Positions 1 through 7,321 of a stretch of DNA of 19,011 bases are shown here, in pieces. The notes beneath the pieces are model-generated. The model searched no databases, was not told the origin of the DNA, and saw nothing but the letters and a program-made list of their open reading frames with translations. The translations under genes and the position numbers were made by a program. Every line of letters begins with the position of its first letter. Position 1 is the stretch's first letter. Source of the stretch: JANNAT01 sp031422555 (lineage in GTDB: Bacteria; Pseudomonadota; Alphaproteobacteria; Rhodobacterales; Rhodobacteraceae); assembly GCA_031422555.1 (NCBI GenBank), contig JANPLZ010000179.1, positions 1-19,011 of the forward strand, read 5' to 3'.

Positions 1-558
1 GCCGATGGCGCCGCCTGCGTTCGGCTCGGCAATGCCGGGGGCGCGGGCAGTGAAATACATCAGCCACCCTGCCCCGTCCGGATCACGCATCACCCAAGGG
101 TCGCGCATGGCGCGGTCGTGCCAATGGCCGATGGCGTGATCCTTTTCATAAAGATCGGCGACCGGCCCGGTCAGATCAAGGCACAGCCCGTCACCCACCC
201 GCACCCAACTGTGCAGATCAGCCGATACCGCATGGCCGATGCGTTGATAAAGGCCGTCTTCGGCCCGGGTGGAACCGGTGTAAAACAAATGCCACCCACC
301 CGCATCATCTTGCACCACTGATCCGGTCCATGTGGTGAAATCATCCCAAGCGGGGCCCACACTGGGGGCAAACATCGTGCCAAGATGCGTCCAGTTTACC
401 AGATCGTCCGATACCGCATGGCCTTGGCTGACGTTGAAATGCCGCAGGTCAGGGTCGCCCAGCGCCTTGTCGGCTTGCAGGAAAAACCCGTGATGCCGCA
501 CCCCGTCATGGGCATACCAGCTGTCCCAGATCCACTTGTCTTGCAGCGCAATAACCAT
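1..558 (-). CDS. Clan GH-J (GH32/GH68-like) beta-fructosidase-type glycoside hydrolase, 5' part only
   Basis: The reading frame is open from an ATG at 558 to the window edge, giving the first 186 residues; the C-terminus lies outside. The start reads MVIALQDKWIWDSWYAHDG. The WDSW block resembles the nucleophile motif of GH68 levansucrases and corresponds to WMNDPNG in GH32. It is followed by WTGS, LFYTG and MRDPWVM, matching the W(S/T)GS, FYT and RDP signatures of five-bladed-propeller fructosidases and fructosyltransferases. There is no signal peptide, so it probably acts in the cytoplasm on sugar brought in by the upstream transporter, for example a fructose-containing oligosaccharide. The start is 3 nt after the stop of the MalG-like permease gene, so it is the fifth gene of the lacI-led operon. 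The exact family (GH32, GH68 or a GH43-like branch) cannot be fixed without the C-terminal half. Confidence 0.75.
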   Translation of the reverse strand, partial: MVIALQDKWIWDSWYAHDGVRHHGFFLQADKALGDPDLRHFNVSQGHAVSDDLVNWTHLGTMFAPSVGPAWDDFTTWTGSVVQDDAGGWHLFYTGSTRAEDGLYQRIGHAVSADLHSWVRVGDGLCLDLTGPVADLYEKDHAIGHWHDRAMRDPWVMRDPDGAGWLMYFTARAPGIAEPNAGGAIG

Positions 559-561
559 GAT

Positions 562-1440
562 TTATCCCTTCACCCCGGTAGAGGCGATCGACGCGATGAA
601 CGATTTTTGCAGGTAAAGATAAAACACCAGCACCGGCATGGTGATCATCGACAGATAGGCCATGATCTCGCCCCAAGCCAAGTTCAGCTGGAAGAAGTAT
701 TGCAAACCCACCATGACCGGGCGGTAGGCTTCGTCCTGCACCACCATCAGCGGCCACAGATATTGGTTATACATCGCAAGAAACTTCAAAATCGCGGCCG
801 TGGCCAGCACTGGGCCGGACAGCGGCATCACGATGCGGCGGTAAATCGCGAACCAGCTGGCACCTTCCACTTGCGCCGCCTCGATCAATTCGCCGGGCAG
901 GTCCTTGAAATACTGCACGAACAGAAAGATCGTCAGACCATCGGCGATGAAGGGCACAATCTGCACGTGATAGCTGTTCAGCCAACCCGTGGTGAACCCG
1001 TCCAGCCCCAGCCATGGCAGTTTCGATGCGATCAGCAGCAGCGGAATGGCGATGGTTTCAAACGGCACGATCAGCGTGGCCAAAATCAGCGTCAGGATCA
1101 TGTCGCGGCCCTTCCAGCCGACGAACACAAAGGCAAAAGCCGCCATCGAACACAACAGCAGCGACAGCACCACAGTCACCCCGGTGACCAGCACCGAGTT
1201 GAAGATGAACAGCGCCACCGGAGCGCGTTCGAACGCGGCGGTGTAATTGTCAAAGCTGATATCGCCCACCGGCATGAACGCCCGCAAGGATGCGGTGTCG
1301 GCCAGCAATTGTTGATCGGGTTTCAGCGAGGACATCAACATGAAGACCAGCGGAAAACAGAACAGAATGGAAATCAGCACCAGCACGACATAGCGCACAA
1401 TCAGGCGCAGGCCGTGGTTGTCGTCAGAGATTGTGGCCAT
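562..1440 (-). CDS. Carbohydrate ABC transporter permease, MalG/UgpE type
   Basis: A 292-residue inner-membrane protein with about six predicted helices. The first follows a short polar N-terminus (RLIVRYVVLVLISILFCFPL). The cytoplasmic EAA loop that docks on the ATPase is clear: EAAQVEGASWFAIYRRIVMP, about 90 residues before the C-terminus. The length and the position of this loop fit the CUT1 MalG/UgpE family. Together with the MalF-like partner it would form the channel for the sugar delivered by the periplasmic binding protein. Its ATG is separated from the stop of the MalF-like gene by a single base (TGA-C-ATG), so translational coupling is likely. No ATPase (MalK/UgpC) gene is seen on this side of the operon; it may lie beyond the window or be shared. 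Confidence 0.93.
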   Translation of the reverse strand: MATISDDNHGLRLIVRYVVLVLISILFCFPLVFMLMSSLKPDQQLLADTASLRAFMPVGDISFDNYTAAFERAPVALFIFNSVLVTGVTVVLSLLLCSMAAFAFVFVGWKGRDMILTLILATLIVPFETIAIPLLLIASKLPWLGLDGFTTGWLNSYHVQIVPFIADGLTIFLFVQYFKDLPGELIEAAQVEGASWFAIYRRIVMPLSGPVLATAAILKFLAMYNQYLWPLMVVQDEAYRPVMVGLQYFFQLNLAWGEIMAYLSMITMPVLVFYLYLQKSFIASIASTGVKG

Positions 1441-1441
1441 G

Positions 1442-2515
1442 TCAGGTGCGCTCCCGTGTGATCCAGCGTTGCAGCATCGAAATTGTCAGCACGATCAGGA
1501 ACAAGATCACCGAAATGGCCGATCCGCCCGAGATGTCCTGTTTGCCATAACCGCGCTCAATTGCTTGGAAAACAATGGTTTGGGTGCTGTCCAGCGGCCC
1601 GCCATTGGTCATCACATCGACTTGGGCAAACAGCGAAAACGCCTGCATGGTGATGACGATGATCACCAGAACGGCGGTGTTTCGCAGGCCGGGCCAAGTG
1701 ATATAGCGGAAGGTCTGCCATTTTGACGCGCCTTCGATTGAGCCTGCCTCATAAAGGGTGGGCGAGATGGTTTGCAGACCCGACAGCCAGATCACCATGT
1801 GAAATCCGACTGCCTGCCAGATCGACATCACGATGATCGACCCAAGGGCCGTTGACGAATTGCCCAGCCAATCCACCGCCGGCATCGCACCAAAGCTGAG
1901 CGCCCCCAGCATATTGTTCAACAGCCCGGAATCGCCGTCGTAAATGAACCGCCAAAGCAGCGACACCACCACAATGGAAACCACCACCGGCATAAAGTAA
2001 ATCGCGCGAAAGATGTTCATCCCGCGCAGGCGTTGGTTGATCAGCAGCGCCAGCCCAAGCGCAAGGCCCGCCTGCACCGGGGCCACCACAATCACAAAGA
2101 CAAAGGTGTTCACAATCGCCGTCAAAAACACCACATCGCGCGCCAGCACATAGGTGCGCGCATCGCCCCAGCCAAAGCTGAACCATTCACGCATGCCATC
2201 AAGGCCGGGATAATCGGGGTTGTTGCGGGTAAAGCTGCGCAAGGCGGGGTATTCGGGCACGCCTTCGGCCGTCAGCTTGACCGCGCCGGCCGCGTCCTTG
2301 ACCGGGTCCAGCGTCAGCGTCGACATGCCCAGCAACTGGCGATAATTCGCCATGCCGGTAAATTCGGTGGGATTGGGCGAAATCAGCCGCTGATTGGTAA
2401 ACGACAACACAATCGCAAATATAAAGGGCAAGATCACGAAGCCTGCGATCAAAAAGGCTGCAGGTCCGGCCAACAGCCACCCTGCCTTGTTTGAGGATTG
2501 AAATTTCGACGCCAT
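1442..2515 (-). CDS. Carbohydrate ABC transporter permease, MalF/UgpA type
   Basis: A 357-residue permease starting MASKFQSSNKAGWLLAG. The frame extends 10 codons further upstream to 2545, but the ATG at 2515 has a GAGG ribosome-binding site at 6 nt, so I use it. The first helix (LLAGPAAFLIAGFVILPFIF) is followed by a long extracytoplasmic segment of roughly 100 residues, a CUT1 MalF/UgpA-like feature. Then come several helices and the EAA loop EAGSIEGASKWQTFRYITWP. It pairs with the MalG-like protein encoded directly downstream. A 155-bp gap with two GC-rich hairpins separates it from the binding-protein gene upstream, which could lower permease expression relative to the binding protein. 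Confidence 0.93.
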   Translation of the reverse strand: MASKFQSSNKAGWLLAGPAAFLIAGFVILPFIFAIVLSFTNQRLISPNPTEFTGMANYRQLLGMSTLTLDPVKDAAGAVKLTAEGVPEYPALRSFTRNNPDYPGLDGMREWFSFGWGDARTYVLARDVVFLTAIVNTFVFVIVVAPVQAGLALGLALLINQRLRGMNIFRAIYFMPVVVSIVVVSLLWRFIYDGDSGLLNNMLGALSFGAMPAVDWLGNSSTALGSIIVMSIWQAVGFHMVIWLSGLQTISPTLYEAGSIEGASKWQTFRYITWPGLRNTAVLVIIVITMQAFSLFAQVDVMTNGGPLDSTQTIVFQAIERGYGKQDISGGSAISVILFLIVLTISMLQRWITRERT

Positions 2516-2521
2516 GACGTG

Positions 2522-2525
2522 CCTC
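2522..2525 (-). promoter_or_regulatory. Ribosome-binding site that fixes the MalF-like start
   Basis: GAGG on the minus strand lies 6 nt before the ATG at 2515. The in-frame ATG at 2545 is longer by only 10 codons, and its extra residues (MRSSLFTRHV) do not look like part of the family. Confidence 0.6.
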
Positions 2526-2559
2526 GTGAAAAGAGATGACCGCAAAAGTCAGGTGCCCC

Positions 2560-2607
2560 GGGGCGGCGACAGGTGCCGCCCCAAGGTCTGGGGCCGGGAG
2601 GGGCCCC
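2560..2607 (-). terminator. Two GC-rich hairpins between binding-protein and permease genes
   Basis: A perfect 8-bp stem, GGGGCGGC at 2560-2567 and GCCGCCCC at 2575-2582 with a 7-nt loop, lies beside a second stem, GGGGCC at 2590-2595 and GGCCCC at 2602-2607. Neither is followed by a T-run, so this is not a classic intrinsic terminator. By analogy with malE-malF gaps, such stems can protect the 3' end of the upstream message or attenuate read-through, giving more binding protein than permease. That role is inferred. Confidence 0.5.
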
Positions 2608-2625
2608 TTGATGGATCAGACCGCC

Positions 2626-2681
2626 CAGCTCCGGTTGGCCAGTTCCGGTTGGCCGGTTACGGTTGGCCGGTTACGGGTGGC
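2626..2681. repeat. 14-bp tandem repeat, four units, over the stop codon of the binding-protein gene
   Basis: On the plus strand four contiguous 14-bp units run at 2626-2639, 2640-2653, 2654-2667 and 2668-2681. Each has the form C-R-G-(C/T)-T-(C/A)-C-G-G-(T/G)-T-G-G-C, for example CAGTTCCGGTTGGC and CGGTTACGGTTGGC. The TAA of the binding-protein gene (2671-2673 on the minus strand) falls inside the last unit, so the final codons are made of repeat sequence. Compare the larger 14-bp array at 12352-12558. Confidence 0.85.
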
Positions 2682-3930
2682 CGTATCCACCATTCTTTTC
2701 GATATCGGCGTTGATCTCATCGGTGGCGGCATCCAGCGTTGCAGCCACGTCGGCGCCATTTGCGATATCGGCCAGCGCCTTTTCAAACACCTTTGCCTGC
2801 ACCACATAGCCGGGGGTCACAGGGCGCACCAAAGCCTGCGCTTCGGTCAGACCAAAGAACACAGCCATCGGGCCGCCGTCTTTATAGTTTTCGGTCATGG
2901 CCGCCGCGGTTTTGGTTGCGGGCACCAGACCAATACCGTTCGAGAAATCGGCCAGATACTTGTCTTGCAATGCAAATTCGATAAAGGCCGATGCGCCGTC
3001 CGGATGCGCAGACTTGGCGGTGACGCCAAACTGCCACGATGCAGCCCCGATTTTCGAGCCGGAGCCAAAGTTTGGCGCGGGCAGGAACACGGTATCGGGG
3101 AACGATTTCAACGCGTTCAGCGCCGCCCAGTTGCCGTTCCACGAAAACGCATATTTGCCAGCACCAAAGCCTGAATCGCGATCCGCCGGATCTTGGGTGG
3201 CTTGGGCATAACCGCCCGTGAACAGACCCTGCCACCAATTGCCAAACGCCATCGCCGCTTCGCCGTTCAGCGCCCCTTCGGCGGTTTTATAGCTGGTGCG
3301 GTCCACGATATCGCCGCCATAAGACTGCAAGAACGGCGAGAACGCATAGGGATACCATTCGCCGGTCCAGGCCATACCCAGATCCAGCGCGAATTCAAAT
3401 TTGCCCGATGCTTTGGCGGCATCCAACGCGCCTTGGAATTCCTCGGCTGTCCACGGCTCGGCGATGGTTGGCGTGCGCAGCTTCAACTCGTCAAGGATCG
3501 ACTGACGGGTAACCAATGCGACCGCGGCATCCCACAGGCCGATCGAATACAGCTTGCCATCCCAATAGCCTTTGGGGCCGGGCAAAAAGCCTGCAATCTT
3601 GGACTCGTCGATTTGCAATGGCTGCAAATAACCGGCCCACGCCCAGTTTGGCATGACCGGGCCGTCAACGTCCAGAATGTCGGGCAGATTGCCTGCCAGC
3701 GCGCCTGCCACCACGGAATCGTTGTAGGCGGCCTGCGGGAAACTTTGCAATTCGACTTTCCAGTCGGTTTGGCTGGCGTTGAAATCGGAGATGATCTGGT
3801 TGACCACTTTCGCTTCAACCTCGTTGCCAGCGCCGTGATACCACATCGACAATGTGGTCTGGGCTTGGGCCAGCGATGTAAAGGCCACCGTCGCAAGCAA
3901 TGCCGCGGTGCCCAGATTAAACAGTTTCAT
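2671..3930 (-). CDS. Sugar ABC transporter extracellular solute-binding protein (family 1)
   Basis: A 419-residue periplasmic binding protein. It begins with a Sec signal peptide (MKLFNLGTAALLATVAFTS, predicted cleavage after LAQA at residue 23). The mature protein starts QTTLSMWYHGAG, typical of CUT1 binding proteins, and later has the usual KYAFSWNGNW and AASWQFGVTAKSAHPDGA stretches. It would capture an oligosaccharide and deliver it to the MalF/MalG-like pair. A GGAGG ribosome-binding site lies 7 nt before the ATG. That ATG overlaps the stop of the repressor gene as ATGA, so its translation is probably coupled to the repressor. The C-terminal GYGHP and the stop lie inside a 14-bp tandem repeat, so the end of the protein may vary between strains. 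The substrate cannot be read from the sequence; the GH-J enzyme in the operon suggests a fructose-containing sugar. Confidence 0.94.
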   Translation of the reverse strand: MKLFNLGTAALLATVAFTSLAQAQTTLSMWYHGAGNEVEAKVVNQIISDFNASQTDWKVELQSFPQAAYNDSVVAGALAGNLPDILDVDGPVMPNWAWAGYLQPLQIDESKIAGFLPGPKGYWDGKLYSIGLWDAAVALVTRQSILDELKLRTPTIAEPWTAEEFQGALDAAKASGKFEFALDLGMAWTGEWYPYAFSPFLQSYGGDIVDRTSYKTAEGALNGEAAMAFGNWWQGLFTGGYAQATQDPADRDSGFGAGKYAFSWNGNWAALNALKSFPDTVFLPAPNFGSGSKIGAASWQFGVTAKSAHPDGASAFIEFALQDKYLADFSNGIGLVPATKTAAAMTENYKDGGPMAVFFGLTEAQALVRPVTPGYVVQAKVFEKALADIANGADVAATLDAATDEINADIEKNGGYGHP

Positions 3931-5024
3931 AGGTAGTCCTCCCTGACGATTTTAAGTTTTGTTGTGGCACTGGCGGGTTTCTCGGTGACCGAGTTGCGCC
4001 AGTAGACGGGCCCCGCGACAAGCGTGGGGGGTCGTTCGGTTTGATCTGTGCCCGCAATCAACGCCATCAGGCGCTGGGTGGCCCGCACGCCCATGGCGGC
4101 GTAAGGCAGATCAACGGTGGTCAGCGGCGGATACAGCGCCTCGGCGATCACCCGGTAATTGTCATAGCCTGCGACCGACATCTCATCGGGCACTTTCACC
4201 CCGCGTGATCGCAAGATGCCATAGACCCGCAGCGCCATCTTGTCATTGCCGCAACACAGCACGGTTGGCGGCGCTGCCAGCCGCATCATGCGGTCGATCA
4301 CGTCCCACAACAGTTGGCTTTCGGCTTCGGCATTGTCCATCTCGCAAGCCTCGACCAAGGCGGGATCAAAGCTGATGCCCGCCTGCGCCAGGGCCGCGCG
4401 GTAGCCTTGGGTGCGCAGCGGCGTTGCCTGCACATCGGGCCGCAACGTCAGATAGGCGATGCGCCGATGGCCCGCCGCAATCAGCCGGGCAACCAGATCG
4501 CCCTGTCCGCGCACATCATCGGGCAGCACCGACGGGGTGCCGATCAGATCAAAACAGTTGGCCAGCACGATCGGGGTTGATTTCGGGATCTGTGGCAAAG
4601 CCACGCGCAAATGGTGATCGGCAACGTAGATCAGCCCTTCGACCCGGTGACGCAAAAAGGTCTGAACCAGATGCGGAATGCGGTCAGCCCGCCCGCCTGT
4701 ATCGGCAATCATCAAGGTCATGTTGGTTTGCGCGATGGCCTGCTGGATGCCTTGCACGATGAACAAATCTGGCAAACCGATCGGCGCGTTGGGTTGGTTG
4801 GGTGCGTTTACCCCGGTGATTGCCCCGGTGATCAGCCCGACCAGCCCGGATTTGTTGGACCGCATCATGCGCGCCGCATTCGAGGGCACGAACCGCAATT
4901 GTGCAATCGCCGCCTGCACCAGCGCGCGGGTAGCATCGCCGACAGCCGGATCGGCGTTTACCACGCGGCTGACCGTCTTTGGCGACACCCCCGCCAGTTT
5001 TGCCACATCATAGATCGTCGCCAT
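3927..5024 (-). CDS. LacI-family transcriptional repressor of the sugar operon
   Basis: A 365-residue regulator starting MATIYDVAKLAGVSPKTVSR, the canonical LacI helix-turn-helix, which fixes the start although the frame is open to 5126. The DNA-binding region is about residues 1-55, with a hinge around RFVPSNAARMMRSN. A periplasmic-binding-protein-like effector domain follows, including GLITGAITG, VLCCGNDKMALRVYG and DEMSVAGYDN. It is the first gene of the operon and its TGA overlaps the ATG of the binding-protein gene (ATGA). An 18-bp palindrome with central CG lies 86 bp upstream, beside a TTGACA-type promoter, so it probably represses its own operon until a sugar or sugar phosphate binds. 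The ribosome-binding site is weak (a GGGGTG run well upstream of the ATG). Confidence 0.93.
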   Translation of the reverse strand: MATIYDVAKLAGVSPKTVSRVVNADPAVGDATRALVQAAIAQLRFVPSNAARMMRSNKSGLVGLITGAITGVNAPNQPNAPIGLPDLFIVQGIQQAIAQTNMTLMIADTGGRADRIPHLVQTFLRHRVEGLIYVADHHLRVALPQIPKSTPIVLANCFDLIGTPSVLPDDVRGQGDLVARLIAAGHRRIAYLTLRPDVQATPLRTQGYRAALAQAGISFDPALVEACEMDNAEAESQLLWDVIDRMMRLAAPPTVLCCGNDKMALRVYGILRSRGVKVPDEMSVAGYDNYRVIAEALYPPLTTVDLPYAAMGVRATQRLMALIAGTDQTERPPTLVAGPVYWRNSVTEKPASATTKLKIVREDYL

Positions 5025-5109
5025 AAACCACACACCCCATAGCCGGGAAATCCCCCAGCGCCCGCCGATCTGATCACTGTAAATCTGGTCTTCAGGCGGT
5101 GAAATCCGT

Positions 5110-5127
5110 AATGACACCGATGTCATT
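5110..5127. promoter_or_regulatory. Candidate LacI-family operator
   Basis: AATGACACCGATGTCATT is an 18-bp palindrome: 7-bp arms AATGACA and TGTCATT match perfectly around a 4-bp centre containing CG at 5118-5119. LacI-family operators are typically 14-20 bp palindromes with a central CG. The site lies just downstream of the proposed -10 box of the lacI-led operon, where a bound repressor would block transcription. Confidence 0.72.
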
Positions 5128-5136
5128 GCCTGAAAT

Positions 5137-5166
5137 TACATAAAGTTCACCAATGATTCGTGTCAA
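5137..5166 (-). promoter_or_regulatory. Sigma-70-type promoter of the lacI-led sugar operon
   Basis: On the minus strand a perfect TTGACA (5161-5166) is followed after 18 bp by TATGTA (5137-5142). Transcription would start near 5130, immediately before the candidate operator. The -35 is consensus; the -10 matches only half of TATAAT. Confidence 0.55.
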
Positions 5167-5405
5167 CAGGCTTTGTGACGATTTTTTGAAAAACAAGGCC
5201 TGTGCCGTTGACCGCCGTCGCCGCAATGGCATTCCACTGCCCGACGGGCGGCAAAACGCCCGCCGCCCTCTAAGTCCGGATGGCGGGGGTGGAAGTGGGG
5301 GCATGGCCAGTCCGACATCGCAGCGCCAAGCCGCAACTGATCAGACCTGCCCGCAGAAGGCGACCAAACAGCCGCCAAATCAAACCCGGTTGGTCAGGAA
5401 AAAAC
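5167..5405. other. Intergenic stretch between sugar operon promoter and tRNA-Thr
   Basis: No convincing gene is seen. The stretch holds a 6-bp inverted repeat, CGGGCG at 5245-5250 and CGCCCG at 5257-5262 with loop GCAAAA. No T-run follows on either strand, so I do not call it a terminator. It may mark the trailer end of the tRNA transcript or just be a GC-rich fold. Confidence 0.4.
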
Positions 5406-5481
5406 TGGTGCCCCCATACGGACTTGAACCGCAGACCCTCTGATTACAAATCAGATGCTCTACCAACTGAGCTATAGGGGC
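5406..5481 (-). tRNA. tRNA-Thr (anticodon UGU)
   Basis: A 76-nt cloverleaf on the minus strand with an encoded CCA end. The acceptor stem is GCCCCTA with TGGGGGC, the D arm GCTC-AGTTGGTA-GAGC, the anticodon stem TCTGA/TCAGA with loop TTTGTAA (anticodon TGT), and the T arm TGCGG-TTCAAGT-CCGTA. It decodes ACA and, by wobble, other threonine codons. A weak promoter (TTGCAC, 17 bp, TATTCA) lies directly upstream. Confidence 0.95.
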
Positions 5482-5493
5482 AACCTGGGGCGA

Positions 5494-5522
5494 TGAATAC
5501 CGATCCGTCCGGCGCAGTGCAA
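5494..5522 (-). promoter_or_regulatory. Possible promoter of tRNA-Thr
   Basis: On the minus strand TTGCAC (5517-5522) and TATTCA (5494-5499) are separated by 17 bp, and the -10 ends 12 nt before the mature 5' end of the tRNA. Each box matches the consensus at only about half its positions; position is the main support. Confidence 0.4.
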
Positions 5523-5571
5523 GAGGGCGCCGGCGGAATTTTGGCGTCGTGGGCAAATCACTCTGCCATCG

Positions 5572-7230
5572 TTACCGTGTGGCGCGCGCCAGCAAGGTGA
5601 CGGCGCACAGGCCCATCGCCACTACAACCAATGCGGCGGGGGCGGCTTTGGACAACTGCTCCAGACTGGCCAACTCGTAAACCCGGGTGGACAGCGTGTT
5701 GAAATTGAACGGGCGCAGCAGCAACGTGGCCGGCAGTTCCTTGACGCAATCGACAAACACCACCAGCAGGCTGGCCGCCACCGATCCGCGCATCAGCGGC
5801 AGATACACCGCGCCCAAGGTGCCACCCGGGCCGCGGCCCAAACTGCGCGCCGCCATCGGCAGATTTGGCGAAATGCGGCCAAAGGCGGTGTCCACAGCGC
5901 CTTGGGCAATGCCAAAGAACCGCACCAGATAGGCCAGCACAATCGCCGCTGCCGTGCCGGTCAGCAAAAGCCCCGGATCGCGGCCCGTCAGCGCCTGAAT
6001 GCCATCGGCGGCAAAATGATCCAGCGCCGCCAGCGGCACCAACAGCCCCAGCGCCAGCACCGCCCCCGGCGCCGCATAGCCCAGCGTGGTCACCGGCAGC
6101 ACCGCCCGCGCCAGTTTGCGCCCCGCCATCCGCACGCCGTAGACCAAAAACAGCGCCGCCGCGACCGTCAGAACCGCCGCAATTCCCGCCACCAAAGCGG
6201 TGTTCAGGGCTGCCGCCGCAAGGCCCGGTTCCGCCCAGACCCGCGGCTGCGACAAGGCATGCCCCGCCATCACACCCACCGGCAGCACAAAGCCCAGACC
6301 AAACGGGATCAGACACACGATCAACGCCACAGCGCCCTGCCCGCGCGACATCTGCACCGCTTCTAGCGGGCGCGCCGCCCGGCTTTGGCCGTGGAACCGC
6401 GCATGGCGGCGCGAGCGGCGCTCGACCGCGACCAGCCCCAGGATCAGCACCAGAATGACCCCGGCCAATTGCGCCGCCCCCCCGGCGTTGTTGCCGTTCA
6501 ACCATGTTGAAAACACGCCCGTGGTCAGGGTTTGCACGCCAAAATGCTGCACGGTGCCAAAATCGGCCACCGTTTCCATCATCACCAGCGCCACGCCGGT
6601 GGCAATCGCCGGGCGCAACAGCGGCAGACCCAGCCGCCAGAACATCCGCCACGGCCCCAATCCCAAAGACCGCGCAACCTCGTAAAAGCTGCCCGATTGT
6701 TCGCGCAGCGCCGCCCGCGCCAGCAGATAGACATAAGGATACAACGCCAAAGCCAGCACCAGCATCGCCGCGGGTTCGGACCTGAACTGCGGAAACCAAT
6801 AGGCGCGCGCATCGGCCCAGCCAAAGGCGGCGCGCAAGCCCGTTTGCACCGGGCCTGCGTAATCCAGAAAATCAACCAGCGCATAGGCACCGATATAGGC
6901 CGGGATAGCCAGCGGGAACAACAACGCCCACCCCATCACGCGGCTGCCCGCAAAGCGGTACATCGTCACCAGCCACGCCGTGCCCGCCCCCATGATGGCA
7001 GCCAACATTCCGACGCCCAGCATCATCCGTGCCGTTGTGCCAAGATAGCGGGGCAACACCGTGCGGGCGAGATGCGGCCAGATGTTATCGCTGGGATGCA
7101 GCGCGATCCACACCACCGCCAGCATCGGTGCCACCACGACGGCGGCGATTAAAACCGCGCCCAAGGACCAGCCATCAAGGCGCCACACATGCCGCCTTTG
7201 CGGTATCTGACTGTTTTGCTGGGGTATCAT
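5572..7230 (-). CDS. Iron(III)-type ABC transporter permease (FbpB/SfuB family)
   Basis: A 552-residue membrane protein made of two fused permease halves, the arrangement of FbpB/SfuB/AfuB ferric-iron permeases (also ThiP). The first half carries the EAA-like loop EVARSLGLGPWRMFWRLGLP and the second AARSLGRGPGGTLGAVYLPL. It also has the family stretch YIGAYALVDFLDYAGPVQTG and METVADFGTVQHFG. About a dozen helices are expected. It would move iron(III) (or thiamine, if ThiP-like) across the inner membrane with a periplasmic binding protein and an ATPase. Neither partner gene is adjacent: the tRNA follows it and an unrelated gene diverges from it. The ATG at 7230 has no strong ribosome-binding site, so an internal start is possible. 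Confidence 0.88.
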   Translation of the reverse strand: MIPQQNSQIPQRRHVWRLDGWSLGAVLIAAVVVAPMLAVVWIALHPSDNIWPHLARTVLPRYLGTTARMMLGVGMLAAIMGAGTAWLVTMYRFAGSRVMGWALLFPLAIPAYIGAYALVDFLDYAGPVQTGLRAAFGWADARAYWFPQFRSEPAAMLVLALALYPYVYLLARAALREQSGSFYEVARSLGLGPWRMFWRLGLPLLRPAIATGVALVMMETVADFGTVQHFGVQTLTTGVFSTWLNGNNAGGAAQLAGVILVLILGLVAVERRSRRHARFHGQSRAARPLEAVQMSRGQGAVALIVCLIPFGLGFVLPVGVMAGHALSQPRVWAEPGLAAAALNTALVAGIAAVLTVAAALFLVYGVRMAGRKLARAVLPVTTLGYAAPGAVLALGLLVPLAALDHFAADGIQALTGRDPGLLLTGTAAAIVLAYLVRFFGIAQGAVDTAFGRISPNLPMAARSLGRGPGGTLGAVYLPLMRGSVAASLLVVFVDCVKELPATLLLRPFNFNTLSTRVYELASLEQLSKAAPAALVVVAMGLCAVTLLARATR

Positions 7231-7321
7231 CTGGCCGGGGTTACACGAATGCGGTTCCCCTGTCCATAAAACCCACTATAGTTGCGACAAAACACCAGAG
7301 CAGCGGGCAGGCAAAAACACG
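7231..7321. promoter_or_regulatory. Divergent promoter region between iron permease and hypothetical gene
   Basis: The 91-bp gap must serve two divergent genes. TATAGT at 7277-7282 could be a plus-strand -10 for the gene at 7322, with a poor -35 (TTCCCC) 16 bp upstream. No good box pair is visible for the minus-strand permease gene. Confidence 0.3.

Noticed and set aside
385..1461. Long plus-strand open frame (358 codons) opposite the MalG-like permease gene
   Set aside because: It is antisense to a clear permease, rich in His, Gln and Arg as GC-rich antisense frames are, and has no recognisable domain.
5025..5126. 34-codon N-terminal extension of the LacI-type protein
   Set aside because: The extra residues are not LacI-like, the canonical MATIYDVAKLAGVS begins at 5024, and the extension would place the operator palindrome inside the coding region.
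5245..5262. Intrinsic terminator for tRNA-Thr
   Set aside because: The 6-bp stem has no T-run on either strand and lies about 145 bp from the tRNA end.
5153..5443. Plus-strand frame of 96 codons running into the tRNA
   Set aside because: Its C-terminus (VPPYGLEPQTL) is antisense translation of the tRNA-Thr gene, and it has no ribosome-binding site.
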